64,000 nt of DNA, from assembly GCA_018401465.1 (NCBI GenBank), contig JAGYKE010000005.1, positions 682,001 to 746,000 of the forward strand, written 5' to 3'. The stretch is from Aestuariivita sp. GTDB taxonomy: Bacteria; Pseudomonadota; Alphaproteobacteria; Rhodobacterales; Rhodobacteraceae. The notes beneath the pieces are model-generated. The model saw only the letters and a program-made list of their open reading frames with translations. It was not told the origin of the DNA and made no database searches. The translations under genes and the position numbers were made by a program. Within the stretch, counting starts at the first letter, position 1. Each line of letters begins with the position of its first letter. Shown here in pieces: positions 36,640-45,095 of the stretch.

Positions 36640-37400
36640 CCGAGACCCCGAAGATCCTACTTGCCCACCACCTGAAGACGCTGAAGCTGCCTACATTCTT
36701 GCGGGAGCACGAGAAGGTTGCGCGCCAATGTGCCGCCGAAGGGCTGGACCATGTGCAATTCCTGTCGCGCCTCGTGGAACTGGAACTGATCGATCGGGAG
36801 CGGCGGATGGTCGAGCGACGCATCAAGGCCGCAAAGTTCCCGGCTGTCAAAAGCCTCGATAGCTTCGACTTCAGGGCCATCCCGAAGCTGAACAAGATGC
36901 AGGTGCTGGAACTGGCGCGCTGCGAATGGATCGAACGGCGCGAGAACGTGATCGCTCTCGGCCCCAGCGGAACCGGCAAGACCCACATTGCCTTGGGCCT
37001 CGGGTTGGCGGCCTGCCAGAAGGGCATGTCCGTCAGCTTCACCACCGCCGCGGCCCTGGTCAACGAGTTGATGGAGGCTCGCGACGAACGTCGACTGCTT
37101 CGCGTCCAGAAGCAGATGGCCGCCGTGAAGCTGCTGATCATCGACGAACTGGGCTTCGTGCCTCTGTCCAAGACCGGCGCCGAGCTGCTCTTTGAGATGA
37201 TCTCACAACGTTACGAGCGCGGCGCCACGCTGATCACCAGCAATCTGCCCTTCGATGAATGGACCGAAACCTTCGGCACCGAGCGGCTGACCGGCGCGCT
37301 TCTCGACCGATTGACCCACCATGTCAACATCCTCGAGATGAACGGCGAAAGCTATCGCCTCGCTCAAAGTCGCGCACGCAAGCCCGGCGACAACACCTGA
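36636..37400 (+). CDS. istB: IS21-family helper ATPase IstB
   Basis: A 254-residue DnaC-like AAA+ ATPase that activates IstA and selects target DNA. Walker A is GPSGTGKTHIALGLG (about residues 108-115) and Walker B is LLIIDELGF. ERGATLITSNLPFDEW and RLTHHVNILEMNGESYRLA complete the usual IstB sequence. The ATG at 36636 overlaps the istA stop (ATGA). The gene looks intact, so the element may still be mobile. Confidence 0.95.
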   Translation: MTETPKILLAHHLKTLKLPTFLREHEKVARQCAAEGLDHVQFLSRLVELELIDRERRMVERRIKAAKFPAVKSLDSFDFRAIPKLNKMQVLELARCEWIERRENVIALGPSGTGKTHIALGLGLAACQKGMSVSFTTAAALVNELMEARDERRLLRVQKQMAAVKLLIIDELGFVPLSKTGAELLFEMISQRYERGATLITSNLPFDEWTETFGTERLTGALLDRLTHHVNILEMNGESYRLAQSRARKPGDNT

Positions 37401-37514
37401 TCCAAGGCATCATACTTGGACCTGACGGTCCAAGGCGGCCAGTCACCCGCCAGCTAAATGGAGGGCGCGGCTGCCTGGCCACCGCTCATCCCCCACCTCC
37501 CGCTCAAATCCAAA

Positions 37515-37565
37515 GTGGCCCAGTTTTGCGCCGCCTCGTGGCCCAATTTTGCTCCGCCGTTGACA
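37515..37565 (+). repeat. Right end of IS21 element with two internal repeats
   Basis: GTGGCCCAGTTTTGCGCCGC (37,515-37,535) and GTGGCCCAATTTTGCTCCGC (37,538-37,558) are direct repeats of each other, 23 bp apart. They are inverted copies of the left-end repeats. The element ends at about 37,565. Confidence 0.8.
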
Positions 37566-38569
37566 CCGAATACTACGGGCCGATGCCCGTGCCGCTCGAC
37601 GTCTACCGCGAACAGGTGGAACGCCAGTCCATCCGCAACATCCGCGTCACGCGCGATCAGCTCATCAACGCGATGGGCCATCTCATTCTGCCCGACGACC
37701 TGCTCGACAATCTCGGCCCCGCCGTCAGCGCGGGCCGGTCGATCCTGATGTATGGCCCACCGGGCAACGGGAAATCCTCGATCTCGAACGGGATCCGCGA
37801 CGCGCTGGGCGACAAGATCTTCGTGCCTTTCGCGATCGAATATTCCGGACAGGTCATCACCGTCTATGACCCGATCGTCCATTCCAAGGCCATGGTGCAG
37901 GAGGACGACCCCCATTCGCTGCGCCGCACCGGAAACCGGTTCGACAGCCGCTATGTGCTGTGCGAACGGCCCACGGTGATCACCGGGGGTGAATTGTCGC
38001 TGTCGATGCTCGACCTTGTCTACAACCCGAACGCCAAGACCTACCAGGCGCCGCTGCAGCTGAAATCGACCGGCGGCATCTTCATCGTCGACGACCTCGG
38101 CCGTCAGCAGGAACCGCCGCAGGCGCTGGTCAACCGCTGGATCGTTCCGCTGGAAGAGGCCAAGGACATCCTTGCCCTGCAATCGGGCGAGAAGTTCGAA
38201 GTGCCCTTCGACACGCTGGTCATCTTCTCGACCAACTTCCACCCGAACGAGATCTTCGATCAGGCCGCGCTGCGCCGCATCTTCTTCAAGATCAAGATCG
38301 ACGGCCCCAGTCAGGAGAACTTCCTGAAGATCTTCGCGATGGTCGCGCGCAAGAAGGGCATGCCGCTGGACGAAAAGTCGTTGGTTCACCTGCTGAAGGT
38401 GAAGTACCCCACGATCAACAACGTCTACGCGAATTATCAGCCGGTCTTCCTGATCGACCAGATGATCTCGATCTGCGAATTCGAAGGCATTCCCTTCCAG
38501 ATGACGCCGCATCTCATCGACCGCGCCTGGGCGAACATGTTCGTGAAGGACGAGATCATCGTGAAATGA
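37566..38569 (+). pseudogene. AAA+ ATPase, 5'-truncated by the IS21 element
   Basis: About 330 residues of an AAA+ ATPase remain, beginning EYYGPMPVPLDVYREQVERQ straight after the IS end. Walker A is MYGPPGNGKSSI, Walker B is GIFIVDDLGR, the sensor-1-like IFSTNFHP follows and an arginine-finger-like ALRRIFFKI is present. The C-terminus looks complete. The first complete-codon ATG after the junction is at 37583, with no clear ribosome-binding site, so a shortened protein might still be made. The missing N-terminal part is usual in full-length relatives. The cellular role is not known to me. Confidence 0.8.
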
Positions 38570-38782
38570 TCGGTACCGCAGGTCGCAAGCCGTTTTTCGC
38601 ATGACGAAAGATAAAATAGCTGCGCCAGTAAGCGAAAATCCGCAAATCCATCCCTGTGCGGACAGTGTCAGAGGCGCTTTTCCCCGCTGGTGTCGGCCGT
38701 CAACCGATGCCTGACAGCGAGCCCGATTTCGTTCCATAAAATCGCACAAAACATCATGCAGAATATATTTTTATGACGCTTG

Positions 38783-38828
38783 CTCTTCCCCTATCTGGCA
38801 ACGGAACGCCCCGTTGCCAGAGGAAGAG
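38783..38828 (+). promoter_or_regulatory. Hairpin that pairs with the Shine-Dalgarno of the bicarbonate permease gene
   Basis: A perfect 10-bp stem, CTGGCAACGG (38,795-38,804) and CCGTTGCCAG (38,811-38,820), has a 6-base loop. Outside it, CTCTTCC (38,783-38,789) is complementary to GGAAGAG (38,822-38,828), which is the ribosome-binding site of the gene starting at 38,834. The extended structure has one internal loop (5 bases on the left, 1 on the right) and would hide the ribosome-binding site. A transcription-factor site is an alternative reading. Confidence 0.6.
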
Positions 38829-38833
38829 ACACC

Positions 38834-39892
38834 ATGGAGCTTGCCGCCCATATCGCCGGCACGATCATCGCCCAGCTGCAGACGCCCACGCTCGCCTTTC
38901 TGATCGGGGGTATGGTTCTGTCGGCCATGGGCAGCAAGCTGGAAGTGCCCGAACCGGTCTACAAGTTCATCGTGCTTCTGCTGCTGCTGAAGGTGGGCAT
39001 CAGCGCGGGCATGTCGGTGCGCGAAGCGAACCTTGTCGAACTCGCCGTGCCCGCGCTGGGGGCAGCCCTTGTCGGGGTGGCCATCGTGGTGCTGGGCGGG
39101 CGGACGCTGGCGCGGATGCGGGGCGTGTCGCGGATGGATGCGATGGCGACGGCGGGTCTGTTCGGGGCGGTGTCGGCCTCGACGCTGGCCGCAGGGATGG
39201 CGATGCTCGATGATGCGGGCGTGGCCTATGAAGGCTTCATCGGCGCGCTTTATCCGTTCATGGACATCGCGGCGCTGGTCACCGCCATCGTGCTGGCGCG
39301 GCTGGCGGCCGAACGCAAGCGGGCCGTCGTGGCGCAGGGCGGTGCGGCGACGGTGACGCTGGGCGGCGGAACCGGCCCCGGCCCGGTGGAACCCGGCCTG
39401 ATCCGGGGCATCATGGGCGACACGGTGCGGTCGGCGGCGATCTCGGCGCTGCTCCTCGGCCTTGGCCTTGGCCTTCTGGCACGGCCCGACAGCGTCTATC
39501 AAAGCTTCTATGAACCGCTCTTCCGGGGCCTTCTGTCGATCCTGATGCTGATCATGGGGATGGAGGCCTGGGCGCGGCTGTCGGAACTGCGCAAAGTGGC
39601 GCATGCCTATGTGCTCTACGGTCTCACCGCGCCCTTCGTGCACGGGATGATGGGCTTCGCCGCGGGTCTGGCCGCGCATGAACTCACCGGCTTCTCGGCG
39701 GGCGGGGTGGTGCTTCTGTCGGTGATGGCGGCGTCGAGCTCGGACATTTCCGGCCCGCCCACCCTGCGCGCCGCCCTGCCCGAGGCGAACCCCTCGGCCT
39801 ATGTCGGCACATCGACGGGCATCGGCACGCCGGTCGCGATCCTGTCGATCCCGGTCTGGATGGCGCTGGCCGATGTCCTGATCGGGTTCTGA
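38834..39892 (+). CDS. Sodium-dependent bicarbonate transporter family permease (SbtA-like)
   Basis: A 352-residue membrane protein of the SbtA/DUF897 family with about ten hydrophobic segments in two inverted halves. The first half contains PTLAFLIGGMVLSAMGSKLE and YKFIVLLLLLKVGISAG. The second contains GLTAPFVHGMMGFAAGL and a final STGIGTPVAILSIPVWM. The cytoplasmic loop is around residues 160-200. Cyanobacterial SbtA imports bicarbonate with sodium. Here it may supply carboxylases or respond to low inorganic carbon; no PII-like SbtB gene is adjacent. The start is the ATG at 38834 behind AGGAAGAG. Confidence 0.85.
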   Translation: MELAAHIAGTIIAQLQTPTLAFLIGGMVLSAMGSKLEVPEPVYKFIVLLLLLKVGISAGMSVREANLVELAVPALGAALVGVAIVVLGGRTLARMRGVSRMDAMATAGLFGAVSASTLAAGMAMLDDAGVAYEGFIGALYPFMDIAALVTAIVLARLAAERKRAVVAQGGAATVTLGGGTGPGPVEPGLIRGIMGDTVRSAAISALLLGLGLGLLARPDSVYQSFYEPLFRGLLSILMLIMGMEAWARLSELRKVAHAYVLYGLTAPFVHGMMGFAAGLAAHELTGFSAGGVVLLSVMAASSSDISGPPTLRAALPEANPSAYVGTSTGIGTPVAILSIPVWMALADVLIGF

Positions 39893-39974
39893 TCCTGCTG
39901 TTCTGCCCCGGGGGCCACGTGCCGTTGCGCGTGGCCCCTTCGCCTTGCGCCGCAACCCGGCTATGTCCCGGGGC

Positions 39975-42416
39975 ATGCAGCTTCCGCAGACAATATCCGA
40001 CTGGTTCACCGCCAAGGGCTGGCAGGTCCACCCGCATCAGGTGCAGATGCTCGACCGGGCTGACGCCCCCTGCACGCTTCTGATCGCGCCCACCGGCGGC
40101 GGAAAGACGCTGGCGGGGTTCTTGCCGACGCTGGCCGATCTGGCGGACCACCCGCGCGACGGGTTGCATACGCTCTACATCTCGCCGCTCAAGGCGCTGG
40201 CGGCCGACATCAAGCGCAACCTGACGACGCCCGTGACCGAGATGGGCCTGCCCATCCGGATCGAGGACCGCACCGGCGACACGCCTGCCAGCCGCAAGAG
40301 GCGCCAGCGCGCCGACCCGCCGCATATCCTGCTGACGACGCCCGAAAGCCTGGCCCTGCTGGTCAGCTACGAGGACGCGCCGCGCATGTTCGCGGGTCTG
40401 CGCCGCGTGATCGTCGATGAAATCCACGCGCTGGCGGAAAGCAAGCGGGGCGATCAGCTCTTCCTCGCGCTGTCGCGACTGCAGGGGATCTGCCCCGACC
40501 TCAGGCGCGTCGGCCTGTCGGCGACGGTCGAAGACCCGCCCGCCATCGCGCGCCTGCTTGCCCGCCATCCCGACCCCTGCGAGATCCTTCTGGCCGATCC
40601 CGGCCCGGCCCCGGACATCGCGATGCTGACCACCGATCAGGCCCCGCCCTGGGCCGGGGGTGGTGCCGCCTATGCCATCCCTGCCGTGCTGGAACAGGTG
40701 AAGGCCCACCGCACCACGCTGATCTTCCACAACACCCGCGCGCAGGCCGAGCTGTTCTTTCACAACCTGTGGCTGGCCAACGAAGACAGCCTGCCCATCG
40801 CCATCCATCACGGCAGCCTCGACCGGCAGCAGCGCGAACGGGTCGAGGCGGCCATGGTGCGCGGCGACCTGCGCGCAATCGTCTGCACCGGGAGCCTTGA
40901 TCTCGGGATCGACTGGGGGGATGTGGATCTTGTCATCCAGATCGGCGCGCCAAAGAACGTCAAACGGCTGGTGCAGCGGATCGGCCGCGCGAACCACCGC
41001 TACAACGCGCCGTCCAAGGCGCTTCTGGTGCCCGCCAACCGGTTCGAGGTGGTGGAATGCGTGGCCGCGCTCGACGCCGTGCGGGCGGGCGCGCTTGACG
41101 GCGACCCGCGGGGCCCCGGGCCGCGCGACGTGCTCTGCCAGCACATCCTGATCGCCGCCGCCGCGGGCCCCTTCGACGCGGACGACCTGTATGCCGAGGT
41201 GACAGGGATCGGCGCCTATGCAGCCCTGACGCGGGACGCGTTCGACGCCTGCCTCGATTTCTGCGCGACGGGGGGCTATGCGCTGCGCGCCTATGACCGC
41301 TGGCAGCGCCTGCAGAAGCGCGCAGACGGGCGCTGGCAGCTGCGCGACCCGCGCGCCGCCCAGCGCATCCGCATGAACATCGGCACGATCCAGGACACTG
41401 ACACGCTCAAGGTGCGGCTGAAGGCGTCGCGCGGCGGCAAGCCCTTGGGCGAGATCGAGGAAGGCTTCGCCGCCTCGCTCAGCCCCGGCGACACCTTCCT
41501 GATCGGGGGCGAGATCGTGCGCTATGAAGGCCTGCGCGAGATGGTGGTCGAAGTCACCCGCCGCGCCGACCGCAAGCCCAAGATCGCGACCTTCATGGGC
41601 ACGAAATTCGCCACCTCGACCCAGTTGTCGGCCCGCATTCTGCACATGTTCGCCGAAGACGACTGGCCCGACCTGCCCGCCCATACCCGCGATTGGCTGC
41701 ACCTGCAGCGGAAGGTCTCGCGCCTGCCGCAGGCGGGGCGGCTTCTGATCGAAAGCTTCCCCCATGACGGGCGCGAGAACATGGTCGTCTACGGCTTCGC
41801 GGGCCGCAACGCGCAGCAGACGCTGGGCCTGCTGCTGACCAAGCGGCTGGAAGAGATGGGACTGAACCCGCTGGGCTTTGTCGCCACCGACTATGCCACG
41901 CTGATCTGGGGGCTGGACCGGCTGACCGATCCCGCGCCGCTGTTCGACATTGCCGCGCTGCGGGCGGGTGTCGACACCTGGCTTGCCGGCAACGCGGTGA
42001 TGAAACGCACCTTCCGCGCCAGCGCCACCATCGCGGGGCTGATCGAACGCAACACGCCCAGCGCACGCAAATCGGGCCGGCAGGCGACGTTTTCCTCCGA
42101 CATCCTCCACGACACGCTGGTGAAATACGATCCCACCCACCTGATGCTGCAGATCACCCGCGACGAGGCGATGCGCGGCCTTGTCGATTTCGGCCGGATC
42201 GAAGAGATGGCCGCCCGCGTCGGGACCCGCATCGACCACGTCACGCCGGGGCGCATCACGCCGCTGGCGGCGCCGCTGTTTCTCGAACCCGGGCGCGTCC
42301 CGATCAAAGGGCTGGCCGAGGAACGGCTTCTCGCGGAAGAGGCAGACCGCCTGCTTGCCTCCGCCGGGCTTGACCCCGCGCCGCCGCGCAGGCCCGGATG
42401 GCGCGTGCCTTACTGA
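39975..42416 (+). CDS. Ligase-associated DNA damage response DEXH-box helicase (Lhr-like)
   Basis: An 813-residue SF2 helicase. Motif I is APTGGGKTLAGFLP, motif II is VIVDEIHALAESKRGDQL, motif III is LSATVED, and motif VI is QRIGRANHR. The long C-terminal region (from about residue 430) carries the Lhr-type winged-helix and core domains. Such helicases are encoded with ATP-dependent ligase and the PdeM phosphoesterase in a DNA-repair module. PdeM follows 41 bp downstream, but the ligase and exonuclease are not in the window. Start options are the ATGs at 39963 and 39975; the latter fits the family N-terminus MQLPQTISDWF. Confidence 0.92.
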   Translation: MQLPQTISDWFTAKGWQVHPHQVQMLDRADAPCTLLIAPTGGGKTLAGFLPTLADLADHPRDGLHTLYISPLKALAADIKRNLTTPVTEMGLPIRIEDRTGDTPASRKRRQRADPPHILLTTPESLALLVSYEDAPRMFAGLRRVIVDEIHALAESKRGDQLFLALSRLQGICPDLRRVGLSATVEDPPAIARLLARHPDPCEILLADPGPAPDIAMLTTDQAPPWAGGGAAYAIPAVLEQVKAHRTTLIFHNTRAQAELFFHNLWLANEDSLPIAIHHGSLDRQQRERVEAAMVRGDLRAIVCTGSLDLGIDWGDVDLVIQIGAPKNVKRLVQRIGRANHRYNAPSKALLVPANRFEVVECVAALDAVRAGALDGDPRGPGPRDVLCQHILIAAAAGPFDADDLYAEVTGIGAYAALTRDAFDACLDFCATGGYALRAYDRWQRLQKRADGRWQLRDPRAAQRIRMNIGTIQDTDTLKVRLKASRGGKPLGEIEEGFAASLSPGDTFLIGGEIVRYEGLREMVVEVTRRADRKPKIATFMGTKFATSTQLSARILHMFAEDDWPDLPAHTRDWLHLQRKVSRLPQAGRLLIESFPHDGRENMVVYGFAGRNAQQTLGLLLTKRLEEMGLNPLGFVATDYATLIWGLDRLTDPAPLFDIAALRAGVDTWLAGNAVMKRTFRASATIAGLIERNTPSARKSGRQATFSSDILHDTLVKYDPTHLMLQITRDEAMRGLVDFGRIEEMAARVGTRIDHVTPGRITPLAAPLFLEPGRVPIKGLAEERLLAEEADRLLASAGLDPAPPRRPGWRVPY

Positions 42417-42457
42417 ACGCCCTTGATTTCGCAAGCAACCCGCGTCAGGAGAATTGC

Positions 42458-43129
42458 ATGAACGGCCACATGTTCACCCTCGCAGGAGCCGAGCTGATCG
42501 CGATGGGCACCGGTGCTCTCTGGTGGCCCGAGAGATCGCTTTTGTGCGTGTCCGACCTGCACCTCGGCAAGTCCGAGCGTGTGGCCCGACGGCAGGGCAC
42601 GATCCTGCCCCCCTATGATACCCGTGACACCATGACCCGCCTTGCCGCAGACGTGGCCCGCAGTCAGGCGCGGGTCGTCGTCTGTCTTGGGGACAGTTTC
42701 GACGACCTCGGTGCCGCCGGGTCGCTGCCGGAAGAGGAGCGCCTGTGGATCGCGCGGCTGCAAGCCGGGCGCCGCTGGGTCTGGATCGAAGGCAACCACG
42801 ATCCCGGTCCCGTCGATCTGGGGGGTACGCATCTGGCCGAACTGCCGCTCGCGCCGCTCACCTTCCGCCACGTGGCCCGTGCGGGGGCAAGCGGCGAGAT
42901 ATCGGGCCATTACCACCCCAAGGCCGACATCCTGACACGGGCGCGCCTGATCTCGCGCCCCGCGTTTCTTGCCGACAGCGACCGGGTGATCCTGCCCGCC
43001 TACGGGTCCTATACCGGGGGTCTGCGGTCGACCGCGCCCGAGCTGTCGCGCCTGATGCGATCAGAGGCCATCGCGATCCTGACCGGGCCTCAGCCCCATG
43101 CAGTGCCGATGCCGCGCGGTGCGATCTAG
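42458..43129 (+). CDS. pdeM: Ligase-associated DNA damage response endonuclease/phosphoesterase PdeM
   Basis: A 223-residue calcineurin-like metallophosphoesterase. Metal motifs are CVSDLHLGKSE, CLGDSFDD, IEGNHDPG and ISGHYHPKA, all intact. The start is the ATG at 42458 (MNGHMFTLAGAELIAMG) behind CAGGAG. It partners the upstream helicase in the ligase-associated repair module. Its stop overlaps the stop of the convergent LytTR gene by 4 bp. Confidence 0.92.
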   Translation: MNGHMFTLAGAELIAMGTGALWWPERSLLCVSDLHLGKSERVARRQGTILPPYDTRDTMTRLAADVARSQARVVVCLGDSFDDLGAAGSLPEEERLWIARLQAGRRWVWIEGNHDPGPVDLGGTHLAELPLAPLTFRHVARAGASGEISGHYHPKADILTRARLISRPAFLADSDRVILPAYGSYTGGLRSTAPELSRLMRSEAIAILTGPQPHAVPMPRGAI

Positions 43130-43893
43130 GCGACTCCCGCCTCTTCCAGCATGCCGCGATAGGTGCGGCTGACCGGAACGGTATCGCCGTTACGCAGGCG
43201 CAGCTGTGCCTTGCCGGCCACCGTCTCCGACGCGACGATCGCCTCCTGCGCCACCCAGTGGCTGCGGTGAACCAGAAGCCCCGGCACGCTGTCCATCTCG
43301 TCCACGGCGTCCGACAGGCGCATGCGGATGCGTTCGGTTCCCGCGTCGCTGACGATCTCGACAAAATGCCCCTGCGAGGTGATGCGGATCACCTGCGCAT
43401 CGATCAGCCGGGGCACACGCTTCAACAGCCGCGGGCGCTTGCTGTCATGCGTGCGGGGCAGGTAGTTGCGTTTCTCGATCCCGGGGATCAGACGCCGCCC
43501 CGTCATGACCGCCATGGCGACGGCAAAGACATAGAAAGCCATCTCCGAAAGCGAGGGCACTTCCACCCCAGGCACAACCAGCATCGCCTGTGTCAGCAGC
43601 CACGCAATCGGCGCGAAGATGATCGTGATGCCCATGGATGACACCAGGTCCGAAATGACAAGCGGCAGCGACGGCCAGATCATTTCCACAAGGTAACTGA
43701 CCTGGAACCCGATCAGCGCCGAGACCGGCACGACCAGTATCCAGTAGACGAACCGCGTGCCGATATCGACCGTCTCATAGGTCCCGAAGGGTCCGCCGAT
43801 CGTCAGTGCCAGAGCAAGAATACCCCACAACGCAAGATTGACCGGCTTCCGACCCGCCCGCCAGGCCGCAATCATGGTGCTTTTGACTGCCAT
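43126..43893 (-). CDS. Membrane-bound LytTR-domain transcriptional regulator
   Basis: A 255-residue protein starting at the ATG at 43893. The N-terminal half has four hydrophobic segments (about residues 15-40, 45-70, 80-105 and 115-135). The C-terminal half is a LytTR DNA-binding domain: GHFVEIVSDAGTERIRMRLS, LLVHRSHWVAQEAIVA and LRLRNGDTVPVSRTYR. Such membrane LytTR proteins act without a receiver domain and probably respond to a membrane signal. No target operator can be named. A longer start at 43983 lacks support. Confidence 0.9.
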   Translation of the reverse strand: MAVKSTMIAAWRAGRKPVNLALWGILALALTIGGPFGTYETVDIGTRFVYWILVVPVSALIGFQVSYLVEMIWPSLPLVISDLVSSMGITIIFAPIAWLLTQAMLVVPGVEVPSLSEMAFYVFAVAMAVMTGRRLIPGIEKRNYLPRTHDSKRPRLLKRVPRLIDAQVIRITSQGHFVEIVSDAGTERIRMRLSDAVDEMDSVPGLLVHRSHWVAQEAIVASETVAGKAQLRLRNGDTVPVSRTYRGMLEEAGVA

Positions 43894-44101
43894 CTGTCCC
43901 GTCTTTCGTTCCCGGTCTTCCGGCCATACCTCCCGCGTGCCGAGGTCTTGGATGCCCCGGCTTTCTGCCAGAAAGTGACACAAAATGTATCAGGAACAAG
44001 GGATTTTTTCAATGCCGCGGGTGTCCCGGCACCGCCATGAAGCGGCTTGCGCACCGGGCTCCGACCGGCACGCACCGCGCAAGACTGCGCGCAGTCGGAC
44101 C

Positions 44102-44992
44102 CTAGGCTGTCAGACCCTCAGGCTCGGCCAGACCATTGGCGCGGCAGCAGGCCGTCAGGGTATTGGCCAGCAGGCAGGCGATGGTCATGGGACCCACGCC
44201 GCCCGGGACGGGGGTGATGGCACCGGCGACCGCCGCGCAGCTATCGTAGTGGCAATCGCCCACCAGAACAGTCTTGCCGTCGCGTTCAATCCGGTTGATG
44301 CCCACGTCGATCACGGTGGCACCGGGCCTGATCCAGTCGCCGGTCACCATCTCGGGCCGGCCCACGGCGGCCACGACGATGTCGGCCCGGCGCACGACGG
44401 CAGGCAGGTCCTTCGTCCGGCTATGGGCGATGGTCACCGTGCAGCTGTCGCCCAGCAGAAGCTGCGCCATGGGCTTGCCCACGATGTTCGACCGGCCGAT
44501 CACGACCGCGTCGAGCCCCGACAGGCTGCCCAGGTGATCGCGCAGCATCATCAGTGACCCCAGCGGCGTGCAGGGCACCATGGCCTTCTGACCGGTTCCC
44601 AGAAGCCCGACATTCGAGATATGGAACCCGTCCACATCCTTGGCCGGGTCGATGGCGTTGATGACCAGATCCGCATCGAGATGCTTGGGCAGCGGCAGCT
44701 GGACCAAGATGCCATGCACCGCCGGATCGGCATTCAGCCGCGCGATCAGCGCCAGCAGGTCGGCCTCGGACGTCGCGGCATCAAGCTTGTGCTCGTAGGA
44801 GTTCATGCCGACCTCTACGGTCTGCTTGCCCTTGGACCGGACATAGACCTGGCTTGCCGGGTCTTCGCCCACAAGCACCACGGCCAGACCCGGCGTGATC
44901 CCGTGATCCGCCGTCAGCCGCGCCACATGGGCCGCGACCTTGTCCCTGATCCCGGCCGCGAAGGCCTTGCCGTCGATCACCTGGGCTGACAT
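44102..44992 (-). CDS. folD: Bifunctional methylenetetrahydrofolate dehydrogenase/cyclohydrolase
   Basis: A 296-residue FolD. The active-site stretch [17 protein letters not shown] (catalytic lysine about residue 56), [20 protein letters not shown] and the cofactor motif [16 protein letters not shown] are present. It interconverts 5,10-methylene-, methenyl- and 10-formyl-tetrahydrofolate. It lies about 100 bp downstream of fhs on the same strand, with a strong hairpin between. It links with the methylene-folate made by GcvT. Confidence 0.97.
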   Translation of the reverse strand: MSAQVIDGKAFAAGIRDKVAAHVARLTADHGITPGLAVVLVGEDPASQVYVRSKGKQTVEVGMNSYEHKLDAATSEADLLALIARLNADPAVHGILVQLPLPKHLDADLVINAIDPAKDVDGFHISNVGLLGTGQKAMVPCTPLGSLMMLRDHLGSLSGLDAVVIGRSNIVGKPMAQLLLGDSCTVTIAHSRTKDLPAVVRRADIVVAAVGRPEMVTGDWIRPGATVIDVGINRIERDGKTVLVGDCHYDSCAAVAGAITPVPGGVGPMTIACLLANTLTACCRANGLAEPEGLTA

Positions 44993-45050
44993 GCCGTCTT
45001 CCTCTCGCCAGAAATATCCCCGCCGGAGGCAGGAGCCGCAAAGCGGCGAC

Positions 45051-45085
45051 GCGGGCGGGCGGGGCTCGATGCCCCGCCCGCCCGC
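45051..45085 (-). terminator. Strong GC hairpin between fhs and folD
   Basis: GCGGGCGGGCGGGGC and GCCCCGCCCGCCCGC form a 15-bp perfect stem around TCGAT. On the minus strand it begins 11 bases after the fhs stop. Further on comes CGGCGGGGATATTT followed by GAGAGGAAG and the folD ATG. It could end or reduce transcription after fhs. The same order, hairpin then GCGGGATATTT then GAGAGGAAG, occurs at 16,660-16,710. Confidence 0.6.
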
Positions 45086-45095
45086 CGCTTCGTTC

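Larger units (their letters stand above)
35033..37565 (+). mobile_element. IS21-family insertion sequence, complete
   Basis: A 2.5-kb element with overlapping istA and istB genes and related terminal repeats. The left end starts TGGGAACGGCGGTGCAAAAC. The right end, read inward, starts TGTCAACGGCGGAGCAAAAT. Ends are placed where this similarity stops. No direct target repeat is visible (left flank CGTGGC, right flank CCGAAT), while both neighbouring genes lack their 5' parts. This suggests deletion or recombination next to the element after insertion. Confidence 0.92.

Noticed and set aside
39684-42434. 916-codon minus-strand open frame opposite the Lhr-like helicase
   Set aside because: Shadow frame; the plus strand encodes all helicase motifs in order.
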